Source: Ponticaulis koreensis DSM 19734
GTDB lineage: Bacteria > Pseudomonadota > Alphaproteobacteria > Caulobacterales > Hyphomonadaceae
Direction of reading: 5' to 3'
Assembly: GCF_000420665.1 (NCBI RefSeq)
Contig: NZ_ATVJ01000002.1
Coordinates: forward strand, 372,001 to 436,000
Length of the DNA: 64,000 nt
The translations under genes were made by a program, and so were the position numbers. This document shows, one piece after another, positions 17,274 to 27,117 of this stretch. The first letter of the stretch is position 1. Every line of letters starts with the position of its first letter. The notes beneath the pieces were generated by a model. That model saw only the letters and a program-made list of their open reading frames with translations. It was not told the DNA's origin and made no database searches.

Positions 17274-19307
17274 ATGATCCGGTCTATCAGGTCCGCTGGC
17301 CTAACTAGTGTTGCAGCTATTGCGCTATTTTCTGTAGCCAGCTGCGGTCAAAGCACGTCTACTTCTTCTGACGTTTCCGCTGAAAACTCCGTAGAATCAA
17401 TAACTCCGGTTGTCCTCGCCGAGTATGCCAGCAACTTTCGTCTGAATGACGAGACTGGCTACGCGCACGAGCTTTTCTACTATGCGGACGTCCCAGCTTC
17501 AGTGATCGTAACGCAATGTAACGGTTGCGAAGCATCTGATCAGGTCATGACAGCCGTCTCCGAACTCGCTGAACGCTATTCAGAGCACGACATTCCATTC
17601 TATGCGCTGAACTCTACGATCGGTACGACGCGTGAAGACATCGCGGCAGCCGTAGAGGAGAACGGTTGGACGATCCCAGTTCTACTTGACCGCACCCAGC
17701 TAGTTGGTGAGCAAATCGGCGCAAGCCGCGCAGGCGAAGTGTTTATCTATTCACCACTCGAGGGCTTCAAGCTCGTGTATCATGGTGACGTAGCTGACGA
17801 TGCGAGCAATATCGCAGCCGTTCTGGATCAACTGATCGCGGAAGAAGAAGTCACAATTGCTTCTTCTCAGCCAACCGGTCAGCCCATCAGCTTCCCAGCT
17901 CGCAACGAGCCGCTCTCCGTTTCTTACGCTAACGATGTCGCACCAGTTCTGATCGAAAACTGTGTCGAGTGCCACACGACTGGCGGCATCGCGCCATGGG
18001 CCATGACCGACTATGAAACTGTCGTCGGCTGGGCGCCAATGATGCGTGAAGTCATGATGACCAAGCGTATGCCGCCATGGTCATTTGACGAGACTATCCG
18101 CGAAGTCGAGCACAGCCGCTCGCTCTCCACCGAAGAATACCAGACGGTCATCCGCTGGATTGAAGCAGGCACACCACGTGGCGAAGGCGAAGACCCACTG
18201 CCAAGCGTCGAATTCGAAGTACCTGAATGGCCGCTCGGTGAGCCGGATCTCGTTCTGGAAATTGATCCATTCGATATTCCTGCGACAGGCGTTGTGGAAT
18301 ACCAGTACCCAGTTGTTGCAAATCCACTGACTGAAGATCACTGGCTGCGTGCAACGACCATCCAGCCTGGAACACGCGATACCGTTCACCACGCTCTGAC
18401 TGGCTACATGTCCGAAATGCCGCCTCCGGGCGCGACGGATACGTTCGGCCGCTGGGAATTCTCTACCGGCACATATGCTGTTGGTGAAGAATCCATGATC
18501 CACCCGGACAATTCCGGCGTTCCATTCCCAGCTGGTGGCGCAATCGGTTTCCAGATGCACTACACGCCGAACGGTCGCGAAGTGACCGACTACACACGTG
18601 TTGGTTTCTATTTCCATGACGAGCAGCCAGAGCTTTACACACGCAGCTATGTGATCGTCGATCCGACCATCACAATCCCACCGGGCGAAGAACGCCACGA
18701 GGAAATTGCTTATGTAGAGTTCCCTGCTGACGCGGAACTTCTCGGCGTTTATCCACACGCTCACTATCGTGCGCGCTCCATGTACATGGAACTCATCCGC
18801 ACAACCGGCGAAACTGAAATCGTTATCAACTCGCCGCGTTATGACTTCAACTGGCAGTTCGACTATCGCCTCTCTGATCCGATCATGATCAATGCAGGTG
18901 ACCGTCTCGTCGCTCACTATTTCTACGACAACTCTGAGCGCAACTTCGCTAACCCTGATCCAACCTCAACCATCACATGGGGCGACCAGTCATTCGAAGA
19001 AATGATGTACACCCGCCTCACATACCGCTGGGTCGGTGAAACCACAGCGGATCCGATGACCGAGACTCAAGAAGAGCTCGAACGCGGTATGCTGTTCGGT
19101 GCACTCGATGATGACCTTGACGGTCTGGTAGAGGCGGAAGAAATGAACCGCGGCATGTTCGGCATGATGGCCGCGCCTATGATGGGTCGCTTTGATGAAG
19201 ATGGCGATGGCGCACTTTCCCGTGACGAAATGGGTGCTGCCATGGAAATGATGATGCGTCAGCAGTTCCGTCAGCAACAGGCTGGCGCAACAGGCGGCGA
19301 CAACTAA
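17274..19307 (+). CDS. Lipoprotein fusing thioredoxin-like, haem c, PHM-like copper monooxygenase and EF-hand domains
   Basis: The 677-residue protein has a lipoprotein signal with Cys at residue 24. The domains in order are as follows. A thioredoxin-like fold spans about 46-190 with C82-N-G-C85. A haem c motif C230-V-E-C-H234 lies in a block seen in planctomycete-type and cytochrome-fused proteins. A copper type II, ascorbate-dependent monooxygenase-like (PHM) region spans about 320-590. A paired EF-hand has loops at 612-623 (DDDLDGLVEAEE) and 641-652 (DEDGDGALSRDE). The PHM copper ligands are all matched: H372-H373 and H429 for one copper, H495-x-H497 and M577 or M578 (FEEMMYTRL) for the other. 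It would sit in the periplasm and hydroxylate a C-H bond, with the cytochrome possibly supplying electrons in place of ascorbate. Substrate unknown. The 168-bp upstream gap is AT-rich and likely holds its promoter. Confidence 0.85.
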   Translation: MIRSIRSAGLTSVAAIALFSVASCGQSTSTSSDVSAENSVESITPVVLAEYASNFRLNDETGYAHELFYYADVPASVIVTQCNGCEASDQVMTAVSELAERYSEHDIPFYALNSTIGTTREDIAAAVEENGWTIPVLLDRTQLVGEQIGASRAGEVFIYSPLEGFKLVYHGDVADDASNIAAVLDQLIAEEEVTIASSQPTGQPISFPARNEPLSVSYANDVAPVLIENCVECHTTGGIAPWAMTDYETVVGWAPMMREVMMTKRMPPWSFDETIREVEHSRSLSTEEYQTVIRWIEAGTPRGEGEDPLPSVEFEVPEWPLGEPDLVLEIDPFDIPATGVVEYQYPVVANPLTEDHWLRATTIQPGTRDTVHHALTGYMSEMPPPGATDTFGRWEFSTGTYAVGEESMIHPDNSGVPFPAGGAIGFQMHYTPNGREVTDYTRVGFYFHDEQPELYTRSYVIVDPTITIPPGEERHEEIAYVEFPADAELLGVYPHAHYRARSMYMELIRTTGETEIVINSPRYDFNWQFDYRLSDPIMINAGDRLVAHYFYDNSERNFANPDPTSTITWGDQSFEEMMYTRLTYRWVGETTADPMTETQEELERGMLFGALDDDLDGLVEAEEMNRGMFGMMAAPMMGRFDEDGDGALSRDEMGAAMEMMMRQQFRQQQAGATGGDN

Positions 19308-19334
19308 TCTGCTTCCACTAATCGTAGAAGAAAA

Positions 19335-19366
19335 AAAGGGCGATGATCACACGATCATCGCCCTTT
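19335..19366. terminator. Bidirectional intrinsic terminator between convergent genes
   Basis: AAAGGGCGATGATC (19335-19348) and its exact complement (19353-19366) form a 14-bp stem with a 4-base loop. An A-run precedes it, giving a long T-run for minus-strand acs transcripts, and three T follow for the plus strand. Confidence 0.93.
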
Positions 19367-19428
19367 AGGTTGCGGAGCCGTACCTTCTTTGCAGTTCGGG
19401 ACGGCATCACGGGAGACAGTATCTGAAC

Positions 19429-21387
19429 CTATCGGTTCATGCGGTTCTCAATGAGCTGCGGCACAACTTCAGGCTCAGCGAGTGTCGATGTATCGCCCAG
19501 CGAGCCGTAATCATTCTCTGCAATCTTGCGCAGGATACGGCGCATAATTTTGCCGGAACGCGTCTTCGGCAAACCCGGTGCAAACTGGATGAGATCAGGG
19601 CTGGCAATCGGGCCAATCTCGGTACGGACCCATTTGACCAGATCCTTCCGGATTTCCTCACTCGGTTCTACGCCGGCAATAAGCGTGACATAGGCATAGA
19701 TGCCCTGCCCTTTGATATCGTGCGGATATCCGACCACAGCGGCTTCAGACACCATGTCGTGAGCCACCAGCGCACTTTCCACTTCAGCAGTACCCATGCG
19801 GTGACCTGAGACGTTGATAACGTCATCCACGCGGCCCGTGATCCAGAAATATCCGTCTTCATCTCGGCGCGCGCCATCACCAGTGAAGTAGCGCCCCGGA
19901 TAGGTTGAGAAATAGGTCTGGAAGAAGCGCTCATGGTCCCCATAAACCGTGCGCATCTGGCCCGGCCATGAGTCTGTGATGCAGAGATTGCCATCGACAG
20001 CGCCTTCAAGCTCTTTGCCATCAGAATCCACAAGGATCGGCTTAATGCCAAAGAACGGACGTGTCGCGGACCCCGGCTTCAGATCGGTCGCGCCCGGCAG
20101 CGGCGTAATCATAATGCCGCCTGTTTCGGTCTGCCACCAGGTATCAACAATCGGGCAACGGCCCTCGCCGACGACGTTGTAATACCAGAGCCATGCCTCA
20201 GGGTTGATCGGCTCACCGACCGACCCGAGAATGCGGAGCGACTTACGGCTGGTCTTTTTGACGAAGTCTTCGCCTTCGCGCATTAGCGCACGAATAGCCG
20301 TTGGCGCAGTGTAGAAGATGTTCACCTGGTGCTTATCCACGACCCGCCAGAAGCGTGATGCATCCGGATAGCTCGGGACGCCTTCAAACATCAGCGTCTG
20401 AGCACCGTTCGCGAGCGGACCGTAAATGATATAGCTGTGTCCTGTGACCCAGCCCACATCCGCCGTACACCAATACACGTCACCGTCTTTGTAATCGAAG
20501 ACATATTCGTGCGTCATGCTCGCCCAGACGAGATAACCGCCAGTGGTGTGCAGAACGCCCTTTGGCTTACCCGTTGAACCAGAGGTGTAGAGAATGAAGA
20601 GCGGATCTTCCGCATTCATCGGCTCAGGATCACAGAACTCGTCCACGCCGGCTGCCGCTTCGTGCCACCAGACATCGCGGCCACCTTTCATCGGGACCTG
20701 ATTACCTGTGTGCTCAACAACAAGAACCTTCTCGACGCCAAGCGCGTGCTTGAGGGCGGCGTCTACATTCTTTTTAAGCGGGACGATTTTAGAACCGCGA
20801 AGCCCCTCGTCAGCCGTAATGACGACCGTGGAATCACAGTCATTGATACGACCAGCAAGAGCTTCCGGTGAGAAACCGCCAAAAACGATCGAGTGAACCG
20901 CACCGATACGCGCACATGCGAGCATCGCGTAAGCCGCCTCAAGGATCATCGGCAGATAGATCGTAACACGATCACCCTTTTTAACGCCTAGCTTTTTCAG
21001 CACATTGGCAAAGCGGCAAACATGCTCGTGAAGCTGGTGGTAAGTGATCGTCTTAGCAACGCTCGGGTCATCACCCTCCCAGATAATGGCTGGCTGGTCG
21101 CCGCGCGTCTCCAGATGGCGGTCAATGCAGTTATAGCTGACATTAAGCTCGCCATCCTCATACCAGCGAATATGCAGATCCGACTGATCGTAAGAGACAT
21201 CTTTCACCTTGGAGTAAGGCTTGCTCCAGTCCAGTCTTTTGCCTGCTTCGCCCCAGAATGCGTCCGGGTCGTCCACGCTCTTCTGGTACATTTCCAGATA
21301 CTTTGCGTTATCGACCTTTGCCGCATCTGCGATCTCAGCAGGAACAGGGAATACCGCCTGTTCTGTATTGCTGTTACCGTCTGCCAT
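19429..21387 (-). CDS. acs: Acetyl-CoA synthetase
   Basis: The 652-residue AMP-forming enzyme makes acetyl-CoA from acetate, ATP and CoA. It shows the P-loop-like [20 protein letters not shown], the adenylate motif [11 protein letters not shown], the hinge region [23 protein letters not shown], and the C-terminal SGKIMRR with the regulatory lysine K613 (the site of reversible acetylation in studied Acs). Length is standard. It is the second gene after a porin (25-bp gap) and close to a CrbS/CrbR-like system and a solute symporter, so this is a dedicated acetate-use region. Confidence 0.97.
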   Translation of the reverse strand: MADGNSNTEQAVFPVPAEIADAAKVDNAKYLEMYQKSVDDPDAFWGEAGKRLDWSKPYSKVKDVSYDQSDLHIRWYEDGELNVSYNCIDRHLETRGDQPAIIWEGDDPSVAKTITYHQLHEHVCRFANVLKKLGVKKGDRVTIYLPMILEAAYAMLACARIGAVHSIVFGGFSPEALAGRINDCDSTVVITADEGLRGSKIVPLKKNVDAALKHALGVEKVLVVEHTGNQVPMKGGRDVWWHEAAAGVDEFCDPEPMNAEDPLFILYTSGSTGKPKGVLHTTGGYLVWASMTHEYVFDYKDGDVYWCTADVGWVTGHSYIIYGPLANGAQTLMFEGVPSYPDASRFWRVVDKHQVNIFYTAPTAIRALMREGEDFVKKTSRKSLRILGSVGEPINPEAWLWYYNVVGEGRCPIVDTWWQTETGGIMITPLPGATDLKPGSATRPFFGIKPILVDSDGKELEGAVDGNLCITDSWPGQMRTVYGDHERFFQTYFSTYPGRYFTGDGARRDEDGYFWITGRVDDVINVSGHRMGTAEVESALVAHDMVSEAAVVGYPHDIKGQGIYAYVTLIAGVEPSEEIRKDLVKWVRTEIGPIASPDLIQFAPGLPKTRSGKIMRRILRKIAENDYGSLGDTSTLAEPEVVPQLIENRMNR

Positions 21388-21412
21388 GCCTCACTCCCGT
21401 ATGTTTTAAGTT

Positions 21413-22711
21413 CTAGAATGCGTACTTCGTTGAGAAGGTGAACCGAGAAATATCACCGGAGTTCCCAGCTTCATTTTCACGCTGCCCAAAGAGTAGTTCC
21501 GCCCCCATTGTCACCCTTGGCGCAATGTCCCACAAGACCGCCCCGTAAACTGACTGGACAGACTGTGTCATAGTTGAAGCAACATAGGACGGATTATCAA
21601 TAAATAGCCCTGAATAACCAAGGTTCAGCCGCGCCGTTTCACCGAACGGGTGCCTCCAGGCAATGAGACCACCATATGAAAGAATCGCTTCCAGCTCACC
21701 CGTCAGCGGATTGACCGCTGCGGCGTTGGCTACGTTCAGACCAATATAGCGACCAAGACCTTCACCGCCTGTCAGCGAGAAGCGCACATCATCGCCGCCG
21801 CCGACATTCAGTTTGCCTGCAACGCTGAGCGCATAGCCCATTGTCTGCTCTTCGATACCGGCTGCTTCATAACGCAGCTGACGGGCCAGACCGGAGAATG
21901 ACACATTGCCGAAGTCACCGGTGTGGTTATAGCGAATGACAGCGTCAGGAAGCGTATTAGAGTCGGCCTCAACACGCCCTCCGCCCACTGGAGTGACAGT
22001 AGTATCGCCGTTCTCCAGAGCAAACTGCCAGTTGCCGTTCGTGTAGCGGATTTGCGCCTGACGCATGAACACCATGCCGTCTGACAGCGTGAGGAAGCTC
22101 GCGCTTTCCGGAATTGCGGACGTGTTCTGGAAGGTGGACCATTCCTGACCAACACGAAGGCCGTTCACGTCAATATAGGCACGGCGAAGACGCGGAGAGA
22201 AAGAGCTGGATACGCGTTCATCACCCTGAAGAGAACCAAGGAAGTCCATCTCGAAATATCCAGAGACTTTGTTGCCATCGATGTCGCGATCACCTGCGAT
22301 AAAGATGCGAGATGCCTGGGCTGTCATATCAGTTGCGGTCGTCCCGCTGCCTCCAATCGGCGTTGCACCCGGAATGTGAAAGTCACGCGCGATGGAAGAT
22401 GAGCCGATCGCACCATCGGACAGACTGGTGACATGCGCGTCGAGATCGATATAGCCGCCGACGCGAACATTCGTTTCACCCAGCATCATGCCATCTTGCT
22501 GCGCAGCTGGAGCTGAACTGGCCGCTGCTTCCAGACGGACGATGTCCTGATCGGTCTGGGTGCGTTCTGCGTCCAACTGAGCGCTCAGGTTTTGCACCAG
22601 CGCTTCCAAGGCGGCGATGCGCGCTTCCAGTTCGGCCTCGTCCGCCGTTGCGGAACCAATCAGACCGAGAGCTACACCGGAAAGCATGAGTGCTTTAAGA
22701 GTCGTCTTCAT
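21413..22711 (-). CDS. DcaP-like trimeric outer-membrane porin
   Basis: The 432-residue protein has a signal peptide (cleavage near ATA-DE). A heptad-rich coiled coil (about residues 25-65, EAELEARIAALEALVQNL) is followed by a beta-barrel beginning VRVGGYIDLDAHVTSL and ending in a C-terminal Phe (FTFSTKYAF). An N-terminal coiled coil plus this barrel start is the DcaP pattern; known DcaP channels pass small carboxylates. Its place directly upstream of acs suggests it lets acetate or similar acids through the outer membrane. The start has GGGGAGG upstream. Confidence 0.88.
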   Translation of the reverse strand: MKTTLKALMLSGVALGLIGSATADEAELEARIAALEALVQNLSAQLDAERTQTDQDIVRLEAAASSAPAAQQDGMMLGETNVRVGGYIDLDAHVTSLSDGAIGSSSIARDFHIPGATPIGGSGTTATDMTAQASRIFIAGDRDIDGNKVSGYFEMDFLGSLQGDERVSSSFSPRLRRAYIDVNGLRVGQEWSTFQNTSAIPESASFLTLSDGMVFMRQAQIRYTNGNWQFALENGDTTVTPVGGGRVEADSNTLPDAVIRYNHTGDFGNVSFSGLARQLRYEAAGIEEQTMGYALSVAGKLNVGGGDDVRFSLTGGEGLGRYIGLNVANAAAVNPLTGELEAILSYGGLIAWRHPFGETARLNLGYSGLFIDNPSYVASTMTQSVQSVYGAVLWDIAPRVTMGAELLFGQRENEAGNSGDISRFTFSTKYAF

Positions 22712-22802
22712 TGTTTAACCTCCCCAGGGGATGATTTTTATATCGTTATGGGAAGCAGTATCTGCTCAGTCGCTGACCCGCTCTATTAGCAATTGGTGCT
22801 AA

Positions 22803-22814
22803 GACTAAGGTCGA
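22803..22814. promoter_or_regulatory. Candidate regulator site upstream of porin-acs
   Basis: GACTAAGGTCGA lies about 90 bp upstream of the porin start. A near copy, GACTTTGGTCGA, lies about 80 bp upstream of the symporter operon (29264-29275) in the same orientation. The match continues as GGTCGA followed by NNAC in both. An upstream activator site for the nearby LuxR-type regulator would fit. The rest of the 180-bp divergent gap holds the ribosome binding sites. Confidence 0.45.
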
Positions 22815-22892
22815 GAACGAGTCGACTTTCGTCGTGTTGTGGCTACAGACTGAAAAAAAACGCTCTGAAAAACGGGTGGGAGGATTGAGGAC

Positions 22893-23534
22893 ATGACACC
22901 GTCAAGACCAGCAGTGCTGATCGTGGACGATCACCCATTGTTTCGTGATGCGCTGAAAGCAGCGCTTCAAAAAGCATTTCCAGACGGCGCGGACACGGCA
23001 GAAGCCGCATCCATAACCGCAGCTATGAACACCGTTTCAGACACGCGCTATGACCTGCTGCTACTCGATCTGAATATTCCCGACGCCACCGGCTTTGACG
23101 GTCTCGTCAAACTGAAAACAGCTGTTGGCGATACGCCAGTTTATGTTGTCTCGGCGACTGAAGGCGGCGAAGCTTACGCCCGCGCCCAATCACTCGGTGC
23201 CTCAGGTTATCTTCCTAAAAGCCTGTCTTCAGAGGATCTTTCTGCAGCCCTCGTTACAGCACTTGATGGTGGAACGTGGTTTCCTGTCTCCGAGGGCGGC
23301 GGACTAGATGCGGAAAGCGAAGCCGTGACAGCGCGCCTTGCATCGCTGACGCCTGCACAACGGCGCGTGCTCAACGGTCTATCAGATGGGCTTCTCAACA
23401 AGCAGATCGCTTATGAGATGGGTATTTCCGAGGCCACGGTGAAAGCTCATATGACAGCAATCTTTCGTAAGCTCGGCGCGAATAACCGAACTCAGGCTCT
23501 TCTGATCTTCAAAGAGGCAACGTCAGCCGACTAA
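22893..23534 (+). CDS. crbR: LuxR/NarL-type response regulator, CrbR-like
   Basis: The 213-residue protein has a receiver domain (acidic pocket D12-D13, phosphorylation site D59 in LLLLDLNIPD, Lys in YLPKSLSSE). A LuxR-type helix-turn-helix follows (about residues 147-205: LTPAQRRVLNGLSDG, NKQIAYEMGISEATVKAHM). It is transcribed away from the porin-acs operon and ends tail-to-tail with the SLC5-type hybrid kinase gene, overlapping by 4 bp. That arrangement and neighbourhood match CrbR, which activates acs in Vibrio and Pseudomonas. I infer the same role here. Confidence 0.85.
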   Translation: MTPSRPAVLIVDDHPLFRDALKAALQKAFPDGADTAEAASITAAMNTVSDTRYDLLLLDLNIPDATGFDGLVKLKTAVGDTPVYVVSATEGGEAYARAQSLGASGYLPKSLSSEDLSAALVTALDGGTWFPVSEGGGLDAESEAVTARLASLTPAQRRVLNGLSDGLLNKQIAYEMGISEATVKAHMTAIFRKLGANNRTQALLIFKEATSAD

Positions 23535-26500
23535 GCCTGAAGGCGCAAACGGCACGCTTCAAGGAATGCCTTGAGCTCGTCCGAATCGACCGGCTTGCGC
23601 AACAGGATTACGCCCTGCTCGCTTGCCTCAGTTTCAATCCCCGCTCCGGTATTCGCAGTTATAATTGCGATGTTGTCCGGTGTTGAGAGGCTTGAACGCA
23701 GCGCCCGAATGACATCAACGCCCGTCTCACCATTACTCAGTTCATAGTCGACGAGCAGAGCATCAAAGCCTCCCGTATCGGATGCTGCACATCCTTGCGC
23801 TTCCTGCAGGCTTCCAGCGGTTTGCACCTCGCAGCCCCAGCGCATCAGAAGCGACGACATCGCATCAAGGATTGTGCGCTCATCATCTACGCAAAGAACG
23901 CGGACGCCCTCGAGTCTGGCGCCGCTCGCTTTCACTGGCGTTGCTACACGGCTTCGGCGCGGCGCAGTGCCTGCCATCGGGACCGACACGGAGAACACAC
24001 TCCCCTTGCCTGGCCGGGAAGACAGATCGAGCTTAGCCCCCATCAAAGCAGCAAGCCGCCTTGCAACGGAAAGACCGAGCCCTGCTCCGCGAATGCCCAG
24101 ATTGTCGACATCGTCCAGACGCTGGAATTCTTCGAATAGAATATCTCGCTTGGCATCCGGAATGCCGGGGCCCGTATCCCAAACTTCAATACGCACCATG
24201 TCGCCGCGTCGGCGCGCCCCAACGAGCACGCCGCCTTCTTTGGTGTATCGCCGGGCATTGGACAGAAAGTTGCGAATGACACTTTGGAGAAAGTCTGGGT
24301 CCGCTGAAACACTCAGAGATGTCGGCACAATACGAATTCTCAGTCCTGCCTTCTCCGCCATAGGTGTGGCCTCATCGACCAGATCTTCGAGTAGTGGACC
24401 TAGCATCAGTGTTGTCGGCTGCGCGGTGATATTGCCGTGGTCCAGACGTGAAATATCAAGCAATCCTTTCAGCAGATTGTCCGCTGACTGGATTGCGCGG
24501 TCTGCTTTGCTGATTAGACCCGATGTCTGACTTTCCTGCTCGCAATCCACTGAAGCGAGGAACAAGCGCGCCGCGTTCAATGGCTGCAACAGGTCATGGC
24601 TGGCCGCCGCGAGAAACCGGGTCTTGGAAGCATTAGCACCTTCTGCATCCATACGCGCCTGATCGAGATCACCCGTCATTTTCAGGAGTTCAGCCGTGCG
24701 CTCCTCCACGCGCGCTTCCAGTGACTCATTGGCTTCGAGCAGAGCCTGCTCGCGAAACTTGTCTTCGGTAATGTCATGAAAAATCGAGACATAACCGCCG
24801 CCTGGCATCGGGCTACCGGTAATCCGCAGCCAACGACCATCATGGCTTTCGCGTTCATACCGGTGCGATGTGCCCGAACGCATATACTCGACACGGCGCC
24901 GCGCCTGCTCGGCAGGGTCTCCTTCAATCCAGCCAGACTCAAGATTGTGACCGATCAGGCGTGAAATCGGCATGCCTACCTGAAGCAATTCAGGTGGATA
25001 GTCGAACAGCTCCACATAGGCCTGGTTCCAGGCGACGAGCTTTTGTTCACTGTCCACAACGCTGATGCCGGAAGGAATATTCTCCAGCATGGAATGAAGC
25101 ATGCCTTTATCAAAGCGCTCGGCCTGCGTCCGGTGGTCGAGAATGGACAGGAGATCGCCTAGCGCGACATCCATTCCCCCGACTGCAGACGACATGACAA
25201 CACGCGCCGAACCCGCGCCCAGCGCACTGGCGAGAAGCTTCTCGGTACGCTGCACCAGTCGCCAGTCCGCAGGGTCGTCGCCGCTCGACGTAACACCAGT
25301 TTCTTCTTCGAATTTCTCGAAGGCGTGGTCGACAGCCTCGGGTGAAAGAAAACGCGCGGCCAGAGCCTTCAGCCCACTCGGAGTAGCATCTGTAAACTGG
25401 CTCGTCGTTACGCTGGCGCTGACCGTGAGTGGATCGATCTGCTGGTCCACAAACGCAGCAGCCTGAATACGATCCCGCAGTCTTTCGCCGGAGCGCATGG
25501 AAACAATGACATAAGCAATGAGATTGCTACCGAGACTCCAGATCACGCCGTGGGTGATGGTATCGCCGAAAGACACACCAAACAGCGCCTGAGGATCGAA
25601 GCCGCCCGGCATAAAAGCGCGCATTGTCTCAATGCCGATAACCTCAGGCAAAAACAGTGTGAACAGCCAGAAAGTCATTCCGGCTGAGAGGCCCGCAATC
25701 GCGCCTGCAGCCTTGCCTGACCGCCAGTAAAGCGCACCGATTAGTGCTGGTGCGAACTGGATAGCCGCTGCGAAGGATAGAAGACCAATCTGGGCCAGCG
25801 CATCTGCACTGCCCGCCCCGCGATAATAGCCATAAGCCAGCGCCAAAATACAAAGCATGACGATACGCCGGATTGTCAGAAGGAGTTCGCCGCCGCGGGT
25901 CTCCAGCGCGCTCAACCGATTAAATCGCATAAGCGTTGGAACGATCAGATCGTTCGTCACCATGGTGGAAAGCGCAATCGTCGACACGATCACCATGCCT
26001 GATGCGGCAGAGAAGCCACCAAGAAACACCAACAGCGGCATGAAGCCGTTGGCATAAACCATCGGCAATTCCAGAACGTAGAGGTCCGGAGACATTCCCG
26101 CCGGAAGGAAACTCATACCCGCCAGTGCGATTGGTACGACCATCAAACAGGTAATCGCCAGATAGCCCGGAAACATCCATCGTGCACGCTTCAGGTCAGC
26201 ATTACTCTGTCGTTCAATGAACTGAATATGGAACTGCCTCGGCAGGCAGATGATCACGCCGCCTGCCATCATGATCGTCGTGAAAAAACGGACCCAGTTC
26301 ATTTCTGCCGTGAAGGGGGATGGCGCGTCCTGAACCGTCGGAACTTCATTCGTCGTCAGCAGGAAAACGGCTAAAAAGCAAACGGCAGCCAGAGCGCCGA
26401 TTTTCACAATCGCTTCAAAGGCCAGCACCCGCATCAGGCCCACATTATGCTTTGTGGTATCCGCGTGACGCGCGCCAAAAAACACCGTGAATGCAGCAAG

Positions 26501-27004
26501 CGCGAGCGATGTGATGAGAACAGTTTCGTCCGGAGGCGCCGCTTCCGGAAGCCTCTGCCCCGCCGATAAAGCCTGAAAGCTCCAGCCAACAGATTTCAGT
26601 TGTAGCGCGATGTAAGGAACGCTTCCGGCCACGGCAGCGCAGGTCGCAAAAGCCGCCAGAACCCGTGACTTGCCATAGCGCGCAGCCAGAAAGTCGGAGA
26701 GAGACGTAATCGTCTCACGCGTACAGATATCAGCAATCCGGCGGAGCGTGTCCGGTAGAAAGAAAAAAACCAGAATTGGCCCGATATAGATCGGCAGGAA
26801 CTGCCATCCGGCCTCGACAGCCGTCCCAACGGCCCCGAAATACGTCCAGGATGTGCAGTACACGGCAATCGCGAGCGCATAGCGGGTGGGGCTGTAGGCG
26901 AATGCCTTATCGTCAGCGCGCTTATCTCCCTGCCAGGCCAGAACAAACAGGCCGCTCATATAAATCGCGCTGGTAATCAGAATGAGCCAGATTGGCATGG
27001 GCAA
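23531..27004 (-). CDS. crbS: SLC5-type transporter-fused hybrid sensor histidine kinase, CrbS-like
   Basis: The 1157-residue protein has several parts. Residues about 1-500 form a 12-13 helix sodium/solute symporter (SLC5/PutP-like) domain. Then come a linker, a PAS domain (SMLENIPSGISVVDSEQKLVAWNQAYVELF-like region, about 630-750) and a coiled coil. The histidine kinase follows with H803 in ASHDLLQPLN, N-box NARRYTKEGG, and ATP-lid motifs DTGPGI and GAGLGLSV. A C-terminal receiver (about 1034-1157) has the phosphorylation site D1086. This is the CrbS plan. It senses acetate or a related signal at the inner membrane and should signal to the convergent CrbR-like regulator. The start follows the terminator of the symporter operon, so it probably has its own promoter. 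Confidence 0.9.
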   Translation of the reverse strand: MPMPIWLILITSAIYMSGLFVLAWQGDKRADDKAFAYSPTRYALAIAVYCTSWTYFGAVGTAVEAGWQFLPIYIGPILVFFFLPDTLRRIADICTRETITSLSDFLAARYGKSRVLAAFATCAAVAGSVPYIALQLKSVGWSFQALSAGQRLPEAAPPDETVLITSLALAAFTVFFGARHADTTKHNVGLMRVLAFEAIVKIGALAAVCFLAVFLLTTNEVPTVQDAPSPFTAEMNWVRFFTTIMMAGGVIICLPRQFHIQFIERQSNADLKRARWMFPGYLAITCLMVVPIALAGMSFLPAGMSPDLYVLELPMVYANGFMPLLVFLGGFSAASGMVIVSTIALSTMVTNDLIVPTLMRFNRLSALETRGGELLLTIRRIVMLCILALAYGYYRGAGSADALAQIGLLSFAAAIQFAPALIGALYWRSGKAAGAIAGLSAGMTFWLFTLFLPEVIGIETMRAFMPGGFDPQALFGVSFGDTITHGVIWSLGSNLIAYVIVSMRSGERLRDRIQAAAFVDQQIDPLTVSASVTTSQFTDATPSGLKALAARFLSPEAVDHAFEKFEEETGVTSSGDDPADWRLVQRTEKLLASALGAGSARVVMSSAVGGMDVALGDLLSILDHRTQAERFDKGMLHSMLENIPSGISVVDSEQKLVAWNQAYVELFDYPPELLQVGMPISRLIGHNLESGWIEGDPAEQARRRVEYMRSGTSHRYERESHDGRWLRITGSPMPGGGYVSIFHDITEDKFREQALLEANESLEARVEERTAELLKMTGDLDQARMDAEGANASKTRFLAAASHDLLQPLNAARLFLASVDCEQESQTSGLISKADRAIQSADNLLKGLLDISRLDHGNITAQPTTLMLGPLLEDLVDEATPMAEKAGLRIRIVPTSLSVSADPDFLQSVIRNFLSNARRYTKEGGVLVGARRRGDMVRIEVWDTGPGIPDAKRDILFEEFQRLDDVDNLGIRGAGLGLSVARRLAALMGAKLDLSSRPGKGSVFSVSVPMAGTAPRRSRVATPVKASGARLEGVRVLCVDDERTILDAMSSLLMRWGCEVQTAGSLQEAQGCAASDTGGFDALLVDYELSNGETGVDVIRALRSSLSTPDNIAIITANTGAGIETEASEQGVILLRKPVDSDELKAFLEACRLRLQA

Positions 27005-27070
27005 ATACTCCTGCCCTGAGGATGTGACAGCGCGTGCGGCGACGCAACTCCTCCTCTGGTCGTATACGAA

Positions 27071-27096
27071 AAAGGGGCGACCTAAGCCGCCCCTTT
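27071..27096 (-). terminator. Intrinsic terminator of the symporter operon
   Basis: AAAGGGGCG (27071-27079) and CGCCCCTTT (27088-27096) form a 9-bp stem. On the minus strand a T-run follows (27067-27073 complement). It lies 22 bp after the symporter stop. Confidence 0.92.
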
Positions 27097-27117
27097 CAAT
27101 TCCATTTCCGTCGGAAG

